DNA from: JAAFIP01 sp043766985
GTDB taxonomy: Bacteria; Pseudomonadota; Gammaproteobacteria; Burkholderiales; Burkholderiaceae_C
Assembly: GCA_043766985.1 (NCBI GenBank)
Contig: JAYUHM010000129.1
Coordinates: forward strand, 1 to 12,951
Length of the DNA stretch: 12,951 bases
Direction of reading: 5' to 3'
Below the pieces are notes generated by a model that saw only the letters and a program-made list of their open reading frames with translations, was not told the DNA's origin and made no database searches. Within the stretch, counting starts at the first letter, position 1. Every line of letters begins with the position of its first letter. The translations under genes were made by a program, and so were the position numbers. This document shows, piece by piece, positions 1-6,283 of this stretch.

Positions 1-127
1 GAAAAACGGCGCGTTTCGCAGCGTGCGCGTAAACCTGGACTACCGCGCATTGGGCATTCCCGTGGACGAGGGGGTGCAATGGTTTTGGATCGGTAGCCAT
101 GCGGATTACGACAAATTATTGGCTTAG
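1..127 (+). CDS. RelE/ParE-like toxin, 3' end only
   Basis: This is the last 41 codons of a gene that enters from the left edge, read from base 2 to a TAG stop at 125-127. The visible tail contains FRSVRVNLDYRALG and ends with WFWIGSHADYDKLL. That ending is typical of small proteins annotated as RelE/ParE-superfamily cytotoxic translational repressors of toxin-antitoxin modules. Such toxins are ribonucleases or gyrase poisons made with a cognate antitoxin, which would lie outside the window if present. The catalytic N-terminal part is not visible, so activity cannot be judged. An 84-bp spacer with no recognised signal separates it from tumA, which is convergent. The family call rests on the C-terminal tail alone. 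Confidence 0.6.
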   Translation, partial: KNGAFRSVRVNLDYRALGIPVDEGVQWFWIGSHADYDKLLA

Positions 128-211
128 CCAGCTAGGGCAAACAAGTTGAATCGCAGCCCAAGGTCACCCAAATTGCAGAACCCCTATCCCGTGAAGGCTT
201 TGGTACACCCA

Positions 212-586
212 TCAACCCAACTGCGCTTGCAAAGTCAACCGCTGCCCCACCGCCCGCACACGCTTCATGCGGCCGTGACCGGGTAGCACTTCTTCCTCCA
301 CGGAAATCAAGCCTGCCAAGGCCAGCTCGTCCACATCACGCTTGACCGCGCTGCGGTCGCGGTTTAGACGGGTGGCGATGCCGGTGATGGAGTCGGCTTG
401 CGCCAGGATGGCGCGAAACAAATCCAGGCGCGCGCTGGTGAGCACGCGCAGCAAATCCGCAGGCTCTTCAAAGCTGATAACGGTTTCGCGTGGCAGACGT
501 TTGCCTGCGTCGGCTGCTTTGGCTATGCGGCGGCCACGGGCAAAAAAGTCTTGCTCGGTGGCGGTTTTAATCATGACGTTTTTCAT
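212..586 (-). CDS. tumA: TumA-type winged-HTH antitoxin/transcriptional regulator (HVO_A0114-like)
   Basis: This 124-residue protein is the likely antitoxin of the tumE toxin gene just upstream. Residues about 50-97 read as a MarR-like winged helix-turn-helix: LDLFRAILAQ, then SITGIATRLNRDRSAVKRDV as the recognition region, then LALAGLISVEEEV as strand and wing. The N-terminal 45 residues are charged and may contact the toxin. The ATG at 586 overlaps the tumE stop in an ATGA arrangement (583-586), indicating translational coupling. A good Shine-Dalgarno, AGGAGT on the minus strand at 592-597, lies 5 nt upstream of it and inside the tumE coding end. A second in-frame ATG at codon 5 lacks such a site. 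The protein probably represses its own operon, as most antitoxins do. HVO_A0114/TumA membership comes from its appearance and its partner, not from a search. Confidence 0.75.
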   Translation of the reverse strand: MKNVMIKTATEQDFFARGRRIAKAADAGKRLPRETVISFEEPADLLRVLTSARLDLFRAILAQADSITGIATRLNRDRSAVKRDVDELALAGLISVEEEVLPGHGRMKRVRAVGQRLTLQAQLG

Positions 587-891
587 ACAGAACTCCTAAG
601 TGCCAACCAATCTGATTCAAACTGGTTTTCTACCTCTTCAAAACTCACAAAAGCCACGGCGCTTACGTTGCCAAAATAGTGGCGGTGGTGGTAGCCATGC
701 TGGTTGTCGTAGCCCACTACACGACCGTTGTCACCATTGAACAGCGCGTGGTTGACATACGCCAAGTTGTAGCGCGTGATCTCGCCTTTGGCGTTCCCCC
801 ACACTTCACGGCGCAATTGCCCATTGCCACGCTTGCCTGATATTCGGTGTACTTCGTCAATAATTTTTGTGGCGGCTTTGGGTGCAGGCAT
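583..891 (-). CDS. tumE: TumE-family toxin
   Basis: This 102-residue protein matches the TumE toxin family (formerly DUF6516). It has a basic N-terminus, then a core with GEITRYNLAYVNHALF, GRVVGYDNQHGYHHRHYFG and a C-terminal VSFEEVENQFESDW helix. The GYDN...HHRH segment (about residues 59-71) is the family hallmark, and its histidines are candidates for the active centre. The family toxin is thought to be neutralised by the HTH protein encoded next to it, here tumA, with which it overlaps by 4 bp. The order is toxin first, the reverse of classical modules. The start at 891 is well fixed, because a TAA stop lies three codons upstream in frame and no later ATG exists. No Shine-Dalgarno precedes it, and a near-consensus promoter ends only 5 nt before the ATG. 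Confidence 0.78.
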   Translation of the reverse strand: MPAPKAATKIIDEVHRISGKRGNGQLRREVWGNAKGEITRYNLAYVNHALFNGDNGRVVGYDNQHGYHHRHYFGNVSAVAFVSFEEVENQFESDWLALRSSV

Positions 892-896
892 GATGT

Positions 897-925
897 ATTA
901 TGTCTTGTCTGGTACCCAATATCAA
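897..925 (-). promoter_or_regulatory. Sigma-70 promoter for tumE-tumA, possibly leaderless
   Basis: On the minus strand a TTGATA -35 box (920-925) is separated by exactly 17 nt from a CATAAT -10 box (897-902). These are 5 of 6 matches to each consensus with ideal spacing. The tumE ATG begins at 891, only 5 nt past the -10 box. Transcription would therefore start at or within 1-2 nt of the start codon, giving an mRNA without a leader. This agrees with the lack of a ribosome binding site before tumE. Confidence 0.6.
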
Positions 926-1023
926 GTGGCTCTTTGGCTCTTCGCGCCGATGTCGCGTCTGGCATGGACGAGTTTGACGTCTTTGTCAGCCATGGTGAAA
1001 CCCACAAGCGATACCAGAAAGTA

Positions 1024-1060
1024 TGTATAACGTATATACTTAATGCATATTTCATATACA
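1024..1060. promoter_or_regulatory. Candidate operator upstream of the RHH antitoxin gene
   Basis: An AT-rich block 11-47 bp upstream of the antitoxin ATG holds several half-sites: GTATA at 1025-1029 and 1032-1036, and TATAC at 1035-1039 and 1055-1059. The middle pair forms the perfect palindrome GTATATAC (1032-1039), and the outer pair TGTATA/TATACA is also inverted. TATACT at 1035-1040 could be the -10 box, but no convincing -35 box is seen. Repeated short inverted half-sites overlapping the promoter are what ribbon-helix-helix antitoxins usually bind when autoregulating. The regulatory role is inferred. Confidence 0.45.
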
Positions 1061-1070
1061 AGGTTGCACC

Positions 1071-1349
1071 ATGTCTAAAGATGCCGTGTTCACCATGAAG
1101 CTGGAACCCGAGCTTCGCGCGGACTTTATGGCCGAGACGGAGGCCGCGCACCGGCCTGCGTCACAAGTTTTGCGTGAGCTGATGCGTGAGTTTGTAGTGC
1201 GCCAGCGTGAAGCAAGGGCCTACGATGATTTCTTGCGCAGCAAGGTGGAAGTAGCGAGAGCTTCTATGCAGGCGGGCTTGGGAAGATCGAACGATGACGT
1301 TGAGGCAGAGTTTGCACAGCGTCGTACGGGCATCCTGGGCCGGGCATGA
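1071..1349 (+). CDS. Ribbon-helix-helix antitoxin (ParD/CopG-like)
   Basis: This 92-residue protein is the antitoxin of the ParE toxin that follows. Residues about 5-44 have the ribbon-helix-helix pattern: a short strand (AVFTMKLEPE), helix one (LRADFMAETEAAH), a turn with RPAS, then helix two (QVLRELMREFVVRQ). The remaining 48 residues are highly charged, contain VEAEFAQRRTGIL, and should wrap the toxin. Its stop overlaps the toxin ATG as ATGA (1346-1349), so the two are translationally coupled in the classical antitoxin-first order. The inverted half-sites at 1024-1060 are the probable target of its own repression. The Shine-Dalgarno is weak (AAGG about 9 nt before the ATG). The RHH fold is well supported, while the exact subfamily is uncertain. 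Confidence 0.8.
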   Translation: MSKDAVFTMKLEPELRADFMAETEAAHRPASQVLRELMREFVVRQREARAYDDFLRSKVEVARASMQAGLGRSNDDVEAEFAQRRTGILGRA

Positions 1350-1630
1350 GGGTCATATGGACTCCTGATGCATTGCAAGACCGTACCGATATTTGGGACT
1401 ACATCGCAACAGACAATCCGACAGCCGCAGCAACTATGGATGCTCTTTTTAGCGACGCGGCCAATAGGCTGCGTGACCATCCCAAAATGGGCAAACCGGG
1501 GCGCATTGCCGGTACCCGCGAATTGGTGGTGCATGAAAGCTATCGCTTGGTGTATGAAATTCAAAGCGAGACGATCTGGCTGCTGGTACTGATTCACACA
1601 GCCCGGCAGTGGCCGCCCGTGAAGCGCTAA
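1346..1630 (+). CDS. ParE/RelE-superfamily toxin
   Basis: This 94-residue protein has the full ParE-like layout: an N-terminal strand (RVIWTPDALQD), two helices (residues about 8-45, including DIWDYIATDNPTAA and MDALFSDAANRLRDHP), then the strand-rich C-terminal half. That half carries the family signatures GRIAGTRELVVHESYRLVYE (52-71) and LVLIHTARQWPP (80-91). ParE members poison DNA gyrase and RelE members cleave mRNA on the ribosome. The HTARQWP ending and the lack of clear RelE catalytic residues favour the ParE side, but target assignment from sequence is not secure. The gene overlaps its antitoxin gene by 4 bp. Its TAA stop is followed directly, with no spacer, by the ATG of the OsmC-like gene. 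Confidence 0.85.
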   Translation: MRVIWTPDALQDRTDIWDYIATDNPTAAATMDALFSDAANRLRDHPKMGKPGRIAGTRELVVHESYRLVYEIQSETIWLLVLIHTARQWPPVKR

Positions 1631-2122
1631 ATGACTGCTAAAAATATGACCCCCTACACCGCCCAAACCCTCTGGCTCCGTGGTGAGCAAAACTTTTTGG
1701 ACAACCGCTACAGTCGCAAGCATGTGCTGCGCTTTGATGGTGGGGTGGAGGTGGCTGGGTCATCGTCACCGCATGTGGTGCGCTTGCCTTATTCCGACGC
1801 AGCAGCGGTGGACCCGGAGGAGATGTTTGTTGCCTCACTCTCAAGCTGCCACATGCTGTGGTTTTTGTCGATCGCGGTGGAGCGCAAATTTCTGGTGGAC
1901 CGTTACTTTGATGCGGCTTCTGGCATTATGGAAAAAAATGCGGATGGCAAGCTGTTCGTGTCCGTTGTTACGTTGCGGCCCGAGGTGCAGTTCTCGGGTG
2001 AGCACCTACCCACGCGCGCAGAGCTAGATGCCATGCACCATGCGGCGCACCACGACTGCTTTATTGCCAACTCGGTGAAGACGCGGGTGCTGTGTGAGCC
2101 GGTGTATACAGCGCAAGACTGA
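1631..2122 (+). CDS. OsmC-family peroxiredoxin-like protein
   Basis: This 163-residue protein belongs to the OsmC/Ohr superfamily of cytosolic thiol-dependent peroxidases. The two redox cysteines are present: Cys73 in ASLSSCHMLWFL, at the start of the long central helix, and Cys143 in HHDCFIANSV near the C-terminus. PEEMFVASL precedes the first cysteine and VVTLRPEVQF forms a core strand, both as expected. The likely role is reduction of organic hydroperoxides, with substrate unknown. The ATG at 1631 abuts the ParE stop (TAAATG), so it may be translated by re-initiation. The in-frame ATG at 1646 (MTPYTAQ) is an alternative start, and neither has a clear ribosome binding site. No separate promoter is evident, so readthrough from the antitoxin promoter is plausible. 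Confidence 0.85.
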   Translation: MTAKNMTPYTAQTLWLRGEQNFLDNRYSRKHVLRFDGGVEVAGSSSPHVVRLPYSDAAAVDPEEMFVASLSSCHMLWFLSIAVERKFLVDRYFDAASGIMEKNADGKLFVSVVTLRPEVQFSGEHLPTRAELDAMHHAAHHDCFIANSVKTRVLCEPVYTAQD

Positions 2123-2165
2123 AGTTTGCAGCAAAATACCAGCTTGTTGAACCGAAAACCCCCCC

Positions 2166-3410
2166 ATGAGCAAACCGATTACCGCCAGTTTGGTGTCAAG
2201 CATTGCACCACCCGCTACCAACCCTATGGCGAGCCATGTTGCCAGCACACCGTTTTGGGTAACGGCTTTGCTCAATCTGGCCCATGCTATCGACCATATG
2301 TTCTTGCTGATCTTCGCCACGGCGGTGGCCAGCATGGCGGCGGATTTTGGGTATGCCCGCTGGGAAGACCTGATGCCTTGGGGCGCTGGGGCTTTTGTAA
2401 TGTTTGGTCTGGGTTCCATCCCCGCCGGGCGCTTGGGCGACTTTTGGGGACGGCGCCAGATGATGCTGGTGTTTTTCTTTGGCATGGGCTTGTCGGCTTT
2501 GCTCGTCTCTGTGGTTCAGTCGCCGTGGCAACTGGCGCTGGCGCTTACGCTAATGGGCACCTTTTCGGCCATTTACCACCCGGTGGGCATTCCCATGCTG
2601 GTGCAGCACTCGGCAACGCCGGGTGCCACGATTGGCTTTAACGGTTTGGTGGGCAACTTGGGCATCGCCATTGCGGCATTGGTCACCGGGCTGCTGGTCA
2701 AAGCCTTCGGCTGGCGGGTGGCTTTTGCGCTACCGGGCTTGGTGTGCATCGCGGTGGGGTTGTGGTTTGTATGGGTGTGCCCGCGCGAAACCCTGGCACC
2801 GGCCAAGCGTGGTATCAAAGCCAAAGTAAGTCTGTCGTCCAAGCAGTTGGCGCGCGCTTTCGCGGTGATGACGACGGCTGCAGCCAGCGGCGGGCTGCTG
2901 TTTAACATCACCACCAATGGCAATACGCAAATGCTGACCGAGCGTTTTCAGGGTGTGATGCAAGACCCGGCCAAGCTAGGTCTGCTGCTGGCATCGGTGT
3001 ACGCCGTGGCCTCACTGGCCCAAATTGTGGTGGGGCGTTTGATTGACCGCTTTCCTATTCGCAACCTCTACCGCTGCGTGGTGGTGATGCAGATTCCTTT
3101 GCTGCTACTCGCCGCCACGGCGCAAGGCTGGTGGCTGTATGCGGCGCTGATTGGGGTGATGGTGTCGGTGTTTGGTGCCATTCCGTTTACCGACGCGATG
3201 ATCGTGCGCTACGTGGACGACCATATGCGCTCCCGCGTCGCGGGCATGCGCCTGGCGGTGTCGCTTGGCATCAGCTCGGTGGCGGTGTGGGCGCTGGGGC
3301 CGCTGGTGAAATCGGTCGGTTTTGGCAACGTGTTTATGCTTTTGGCGGGTGTGGCAGTGTTCACCTTTTTGGTGGTGAGCTGGCTGCCCGACGACCCTGT
3401 GCGCGAGTAA
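2166..3410 (+). CDS. MFS transporter
   Basis: This 414-residue inner-membrane protein has the hydrophobicity of a 12-helix Major Facilitator. The first helix begins around residue 30 (NLAHAIDHMFLLIFATAV). MFS motif A follows between helices 2 and 3 as GRLGDFWGRRQMM (88-100), and a charged loop around residues 205-228 (RETLAPAKRGIKAKVS) divides the two halves. A shortened motif A-like sequence (GRLIDRFPIRN) appears in the second half. The sequence IYHPVGIPMLV in helix 5 recalls the Fsr (fosmidomycin resistance)-like branch, but the substrate is not identifiable. The ATG at 2166 starts 43 bp after the OsmC stop and lacks a Shine-Dalgarno. The in-frame ATG at 2226 is an alternative that would remove a polar 20-residue tail. 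Confidence 0.88.
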   Translation: MSKPITASLVSSIAPPATNPMASHVASTPFWVTALLNLAHAIDHMFLLIFATAVASMAADFGYARWEDLMPWGAGAFVMFGLGSIPAGRLGDFWGRRQMMLVFFFGMGLSALLVSVVQSPWQLALALTLMGTFSAIYHPVGIPMLVQHSATPGATIGFNGLVGNLGIAIAALVTGLLVKAFGWRVAFALPGLVCIAVGLWFVWVCPRETLAPAKRGIKAKVSLSSKQLARAFAVMTTAAASGGLLFNITTNGNTQMLTERFQGVMQDPAKLGLLLASVYAVASLAQIVVGRLIDRFPIRNLYRCVVVMQIPLLLLAATAQGWWLYAALIGVMVSVFGAIPFTDAMIVRYVDDHMRSRVAGMRLAVSLGISSVAVWALGPLVKSVGFGNVFMLLAGVAVFTFLVVSWLPDDPVRE

Positions 3411-3522
3411 AGCACCATCATGACAATAGCTTTATTGCCCACGCGGTGACGACATAGTTGCTGTGCGAGCCGATGCGGGATGCTTTAGGCTGATTTCAGC
3501 GCCAAATTGGCCACCAGCCCAA

Positions 3523-3558
3523 CAAAATATAGCACGAGAAGCTATTAAAATAATAGCT
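3523..3558. repeat. AGCTATT-type palindromic dispersed repeat at the ppk2 stop
   Basis: A perfect 8-bp inverted repeat, AGCTATTA-AAA-TAATAGCT, lies at 3540-3558 and is followed leftwards by TATAGCACGAG-type sequence. It sits between the convergent MFS and ppk2 genes and overlaps two bases of the ppk2 stop codon. It could act as a weak bidirectional terminator, though the stem is AT-rich. Base by base on the minus strand, 3523-3557 matches 8697-8731 at 24 of 35 ungapped positions, so it looks like one copy of a dispersed element. A smaller palindrome, GCCAA-A-TTGGC, lies at 3501-3511. Confidence 0.65.
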
Positions 3559-4402
3559 ACTTGATTTTCAATCCACTCAGTTTGGGATCATCGGGCGGGT
3601 AGGTCAACCCCAGCGATTTGAGTTTGTCGTGCACCAGGGTGGCGATCATCAAGTTGCGATGGGTTTTAGAGTCGGCAGGCACCACGGTCCATGGCGCGTG
3701 GGCCGTGCTGGTGGCACCCAGCAGGGCTTCGTAGGCTTTTTGGTACTCTGCCCACTGCTTGCGCACCGCAAGGTCGCCAAAACTGAATTTCCAGCGTTTG
3801 GTGGGGTCATCGATGCGCTCTTGCAGGCGTTGGCCCTGCTCCTCAAAGCTGATGTGCAACATGAACTTCATCACCACGGTGCCGGTCTCGGTCAGCATGC
3901 GTTCAAAGTCGTTGATGTGTTGCATGCGCTGGCGGGTTTGCTCGGGGGTGATCCAACCGTTCACTACGGGTACCAACACATCTTCGTAGTGGCTGCGGTT
4001 AAAAATCATCACCTCGCCTGCGGCGGGTGCATGCTGGTGAATGCGCCACAGGTAGTCATGCGCCAGCTCGGCGTCGGTCGGTGCCTTCCAGCCGATGGCG
4101 TGCACGCCCAGCGCGGTGGTGCGGCCGAACACACTGCGTATGGTGCCGTCTTTGCCCGCAGTGTCGATCCCCTGCAGCACCACCAGCAGTTTGTAGCGGT
4201 GGTCGGCAAAAAAGAGGTCTTGCAAAACATCGAGCTCAATAGCCAGTGCCTCTACGGTCGCTTTGTCTTTGGCTTTGTCGCCGCTGGAAAACGGTTTGGC
4301 ATTAGGGTCGCAGTCTTTCAGCGAAAACGCTTTGCCCTTGCCCCCGGTGGGCGGCTGCCAGGGGGCCAGCAACGCGTCTTGCTTGTCGGTACTTTTGGGC
4401 AT
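3557..4402 (-). CDS. ppk2: PPK2-family polyphosphate kinase (class III-like)
   Basis: This 281-residue cytosolic enzyme transfers phosphate between inorganic polyphosphate and nucleotides. The Walker A loop is GIDTAGKDGT (78-87). The lid-side segment is IGWKAPTDAELAHDYLWR (103-120), and the Walker B-type segment is VMIFNRSHYEDVLV (131-144). KRWKFSFGDLAVRKQW (202-217) and the WTVVPADSKTHRNLM region (238-252) complete the one-domain PPK2 fold. The FNRSHYEDVLV form and the length fit class III enzymes, which use polyphosphate to phosphorylate AMP and ADP, though class needs assay. The N-terminal 40 residues are proline- and glycine-rich. The gene lies 71 bp downstream of the FAH-like gene on the same strand and has no Shine-Dalgarno. 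A weak promoter-like pair may lie in that gap. Its last codons and TAG stop merge with the palindromic repeat. Confidence 0.92.
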   Translation of the reverse strand: MPKSTDKQDALLAPWQPPTGGKGKAFSLKDCDPNAKPFSSGDKAKDKATVEALAIELDVLQDLFFADHRYKLLVVLQGIDTAGKDGTIRSVFGRTTALGVHAIGWKAPTDAELAHDYLWRIHQHAPAAGEVMIFNRSHYEDVLVPVVNGWITPEQTRQRMQHINDFERMLTETGTVVMKFMLHISFEEQGQRLQERIDDPTKRWKFSFGDLAVRKQWAEYQKAYEALLGATSTAHAPWTVVPADSKTHRNLMIATLVHDKLKSLGLTYPPDDPKLSGLKIK

Positions 4403-4473
4403 GGTTCGTATACTTTACACGGCCCATAATTTAAAGCAAGCGGTGGCTGGCGCTACCCCGGTTCAGTCCTGCT

Positions 4474-5328
4474 TCAGGCCTTCTTGTACGCGCGCACGAC
4501 TTGGCGCTGCTCACCCAGGCCTTCAATGCCCAATGTCATCACGTCGCCCTTTTTCAGGAACTGCGGCGTGGGTTTCATGCCCATGCCTACGCCGGGGGGC
4601 GTGCCGGTGATGATCACGTCGCCGGGCAGCAGGGTCATAAACTGGCTAACGTAGCTGACGATTTTGGCAGCGCCGAAAATCATGGTTTTGGTGTTGCCGG
4701 TTTGCATGCGCTTGCCGTTCAGGTCCAGCCACATGGCCAGTTTTTGCGGGTTGGTAATTTCGTCCGTAGTCACCAGCCAAGGGCCGAGAGGGCCGAAGGT
4801 GTCGCAACCCTTGCCCTTATCCCACTGCGGGCCGCGCTCCAGCTGGAACTCACGCTCGCTCACGTCGTTGGACAGGGCGTAGCCTGCGACGAAATTTAGA
4901 GCATCCTTTTGGCTGACGTACTGCGCTTTGGTGCCGATGACGATGGCCAGTTCGACTTCCCAGTCGCCTTTGACCGAGTTTTTTGGCAGCATCACATCGT
5001 CGTTGGGGCCCTGGATGCAGCTGATGGCCTTCATGAAAACGATAGGCTCTTTGGGGATGGCCATGCCCGCTTCTTTGGCGTGGTCAGAGTAGTTCAGGCC
5101 AATGGCGATGAACTTGCCGATACCGGCGACGGGGCAACCCATACGGGGCGTGCCGCGCACAGCGGGTAATTTATCGGTTTTGACTTTGGCAATTTTTTTC
5201 AGCGCTGCCTCGCTCAATTGCGCAGCGCCGATATCGGGCACCACAGAGCTGAGGTCACGCAGTACACCCTGCGCGTCGATGATGCCGGGTTTTTCTTTGC
5301 CGGGGTTGCCGTAGCGAACGAGTTTCAT
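4474..5328 (-). CDS. Fumarylacetoacetate hydrolase-family protein, probable 2,4-diketo-3-deoxy-sugar-acid hydrolase
   Basis: This 284-residue protein has the FAH fold: an N-terminal domain (1-65) and the catalytic domain. The conserved pieces are AIGLNYSDHAKEAG (75-88, with His83), GDWEVELAIVIG (121-132), SNDVSERE (153-160) and ITGTPPGVGMGM (240-251). Glu124, Glu126 and Asp155 fit the divalent metal ligands. Enzymes of this size and type hydrolyse the C3-C4 bond of acylpyruvates. The best-known sugar-pathway role is cleavage of 2,4-diketo-3-deoxy-L-fuconate or -rhamnonate to pyruvate and lactate. The neighbouring KDF-dehydrogenase-like SDR would supply such a diketo acid. An AAGGA ribosome binding site (5334-5338) supports the ATG at 5328. 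A 211-bp gap with a large hairpin separates it from the upstream SDR genes, so linkage to that operon is likely but not certain. Confidence 0.85.
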   Translation of the reverse strand: MKLVRYGNPGKEKPGIIDAQGVLRDLSSVVPDIGAAQLSEAALKKIAKVKTDKLPAVRGTPRMGCPVAGIGKFIAIGLNYSDHAKEAGMAIPKEPIVFMKAISCIQGPNDDVMLPKNSVKGDWEVELAIVIGTKAQYVSQKDALNFVAGYALSNDVSEREFQLERGPQWDKGKGCDTFGPLGPWLVTTDEITNPQKLAMWLDLNGKRMQTGNTKTMIFGAAKIVSYVSQFMTLLPGDVIITGTPPGVGMGMKPTPQFLKKGDVMTLGIEGLGEQRQVVRAYKKA

Positions 5329-5381
5329 GGTTGTCCTTATAAAGTAGTTGGTGGAGGGGGAAGGGGAAAAAGCGGACTTGG

Positions 5382-5511
5382 CCGGACGCAGAGGACGCGA
5401 AAGTTACGCAGAGGACGCAAAAGAAAACCAAAAAAGAATGTAAAAACTACTTGGCTGTTCTTTGGTATTTTTTTGCGTTCTTTGCGTAATCTTTGCGTCC
5501 TCTGCGTCCGG
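5382..5511. repeat. Large imperfect inverted repeat (about 56-bp arms) between SDR and FAH genes
   Basis: The left arm begins at 5382 with CCGGACGCAGAGGACGC and continues with TTACGCAGAGGACGCAAAAG. The right arm, read on the minus strand from 5511, begins CCGGACGCAGAGGACGCAAA and continues with the same pattern to about 5456. The first 17 bases are identical and the rest of the arms match with scattered differences; the loop is about 18 bases. The arms are built from degenerate repeats of ACGCAGAGGACGCAAA. No poly-U tract follows, so it is not a standard terminator. From memory it resembles GGACGCAGAGGACGCAAAG-type intergenic repeats found in many copies in beta-proteobacterial and other genomes. 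Confidence 0.85.
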
Positions 5512-5539
5512 TATCTCTCTTCGTTTTGTATTCTAAGAG

Positions 5540-6283
5540 CTAATAAGTCGCGCGGCCGCCCGACAAGTCGAACACCGCGCCGGTAGAAAACGAGCAGTCT
5601 TCGGTGCACAGCCAGGTAACCATGGCGGCAATCTCGTGCACTTCGCCAAAGCGTGCCATGGGGATTTTGGAGAGCATGAAGTCGATGTGGTTCTGCGTCA
5701 TCTGGTCAAACATGGCGGTTTTGACGGCGGCTGGCGTGACGCAGTTGACGCGCACACCCGTGGCAGCCAGCTCTTTACCCAGTGATTTGGTGAGCGCGAT
5801 AACGGCGGCCTTGCTGGCGCTGTAGGCGCTGGCGTTGGGGTTCCCTTCTTTGCCAGCCACCGAGGCGATGTTGACAATGCGGCCATAGTTGCGCTGGCGC
5901 ATAAAGGGCGAGATTTCGCGGCAGCAGTAGAACAGGCCGTGCACGTTGATGTCGAACACGCTTTTCCAGTCGTCCACCGGGTAGTCGGCCAAGGGCATAT
6001 TGGGGCCAGTGATGCCTGCGCTGTTGACCAAAATGTCCACTGGCGCGTGCCGCTCGCTGGCGGCGGCGGCGCGGGCTACGTCGGCATGGTCGGCTACGTT
6101 GACCAGCACGGTGTGCACCTCTTTGCCGAGCAGCTCTTTTGCATTTTGCAGAGCGGCATCGCTCACGTCCCACAGGGTCAGTCGCGCGCCCGATGCCTGC
6201 ATGCGCTGCGCAATCGCCATGCCAATGCCAGAGGCGCCGCCGGTAATCACCGCGTGGCGATTTTGTAAGTCAAGCTGGTTCAT
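5540..6283 (-). CDS. SDR-family NAD(P)-dependent oxidoreductase (SDR1)
   Basis: This 247-residue classical short-chain dehydrogenase has the full set of motifs: TGGASGIG (14-21) for the dinucleotide, Asp39 at the end of strand two (favouring NAD over NADP), NSAG (87-90), and Ser141, Tyr154 and Lys158 (YSASK). Its product ends SGGRATY, a common SDR terminus. It starts with ATG 6283, overlapping the stop of SDR2 by 4 bp (ATGA), with GGAGG about 9 nt upstream inside SDR2. The substrate is unknown. Within this cluster it could oxidise a free sugar or polyol before the dehydratase step, or a different hydroxyl of the acid. It resembles generic FabG-like sugar dehydrogenases and is clearly a separate subfamily from SDR2. 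Its TAG stop lies 29 bp from the large hairpin. Confidence 0.9.
   Translation of the reverse strand: MNQLDLQNRHAVITGGASGIGMAIAQRMQASGARLTLWDVSDAALQNAKELLGKEVHTVLVNVADHADVARAAAASERHAPVDILVNSAGITGPNMPLADYPVDDWKSVFDINVHGLFYCCREISPFMRQRNYGRIVNIASVAGKEGNPNASAYSASKAAVIALTKSLGKELAATGVRVNCVTPAAVKTAMFDQMTQNHIDFMLSKIPMARFGEVHEIAAMVTWLCTEDCSFSTGAVFDLSGGRATY

Noticed and set aside
922..993. Minus-strand 23-codon open frame (starts MADKDVKLVHARRD) just upstream of tumE
   Set aside because: It has no ribosome site, its stop lies within the tumE -35 box, and it would need a promoter further upstream. It could be a decayed gene start, but there is no support beyond the open frame.
3629..4429. Plus-strand open frame of 266 codons opposite ppk2
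   Set aside because: It is antisense to a clear PPK2 enzyme and has a low-complexity Gly/Val/His-rich composition without motifs.
5382..5511. Rho-independent terminator for the SDR operon
   Set aside because: The arms are far longer than a terminator, contain many mismatches, and are not followed by a T run in the direction of transcription.
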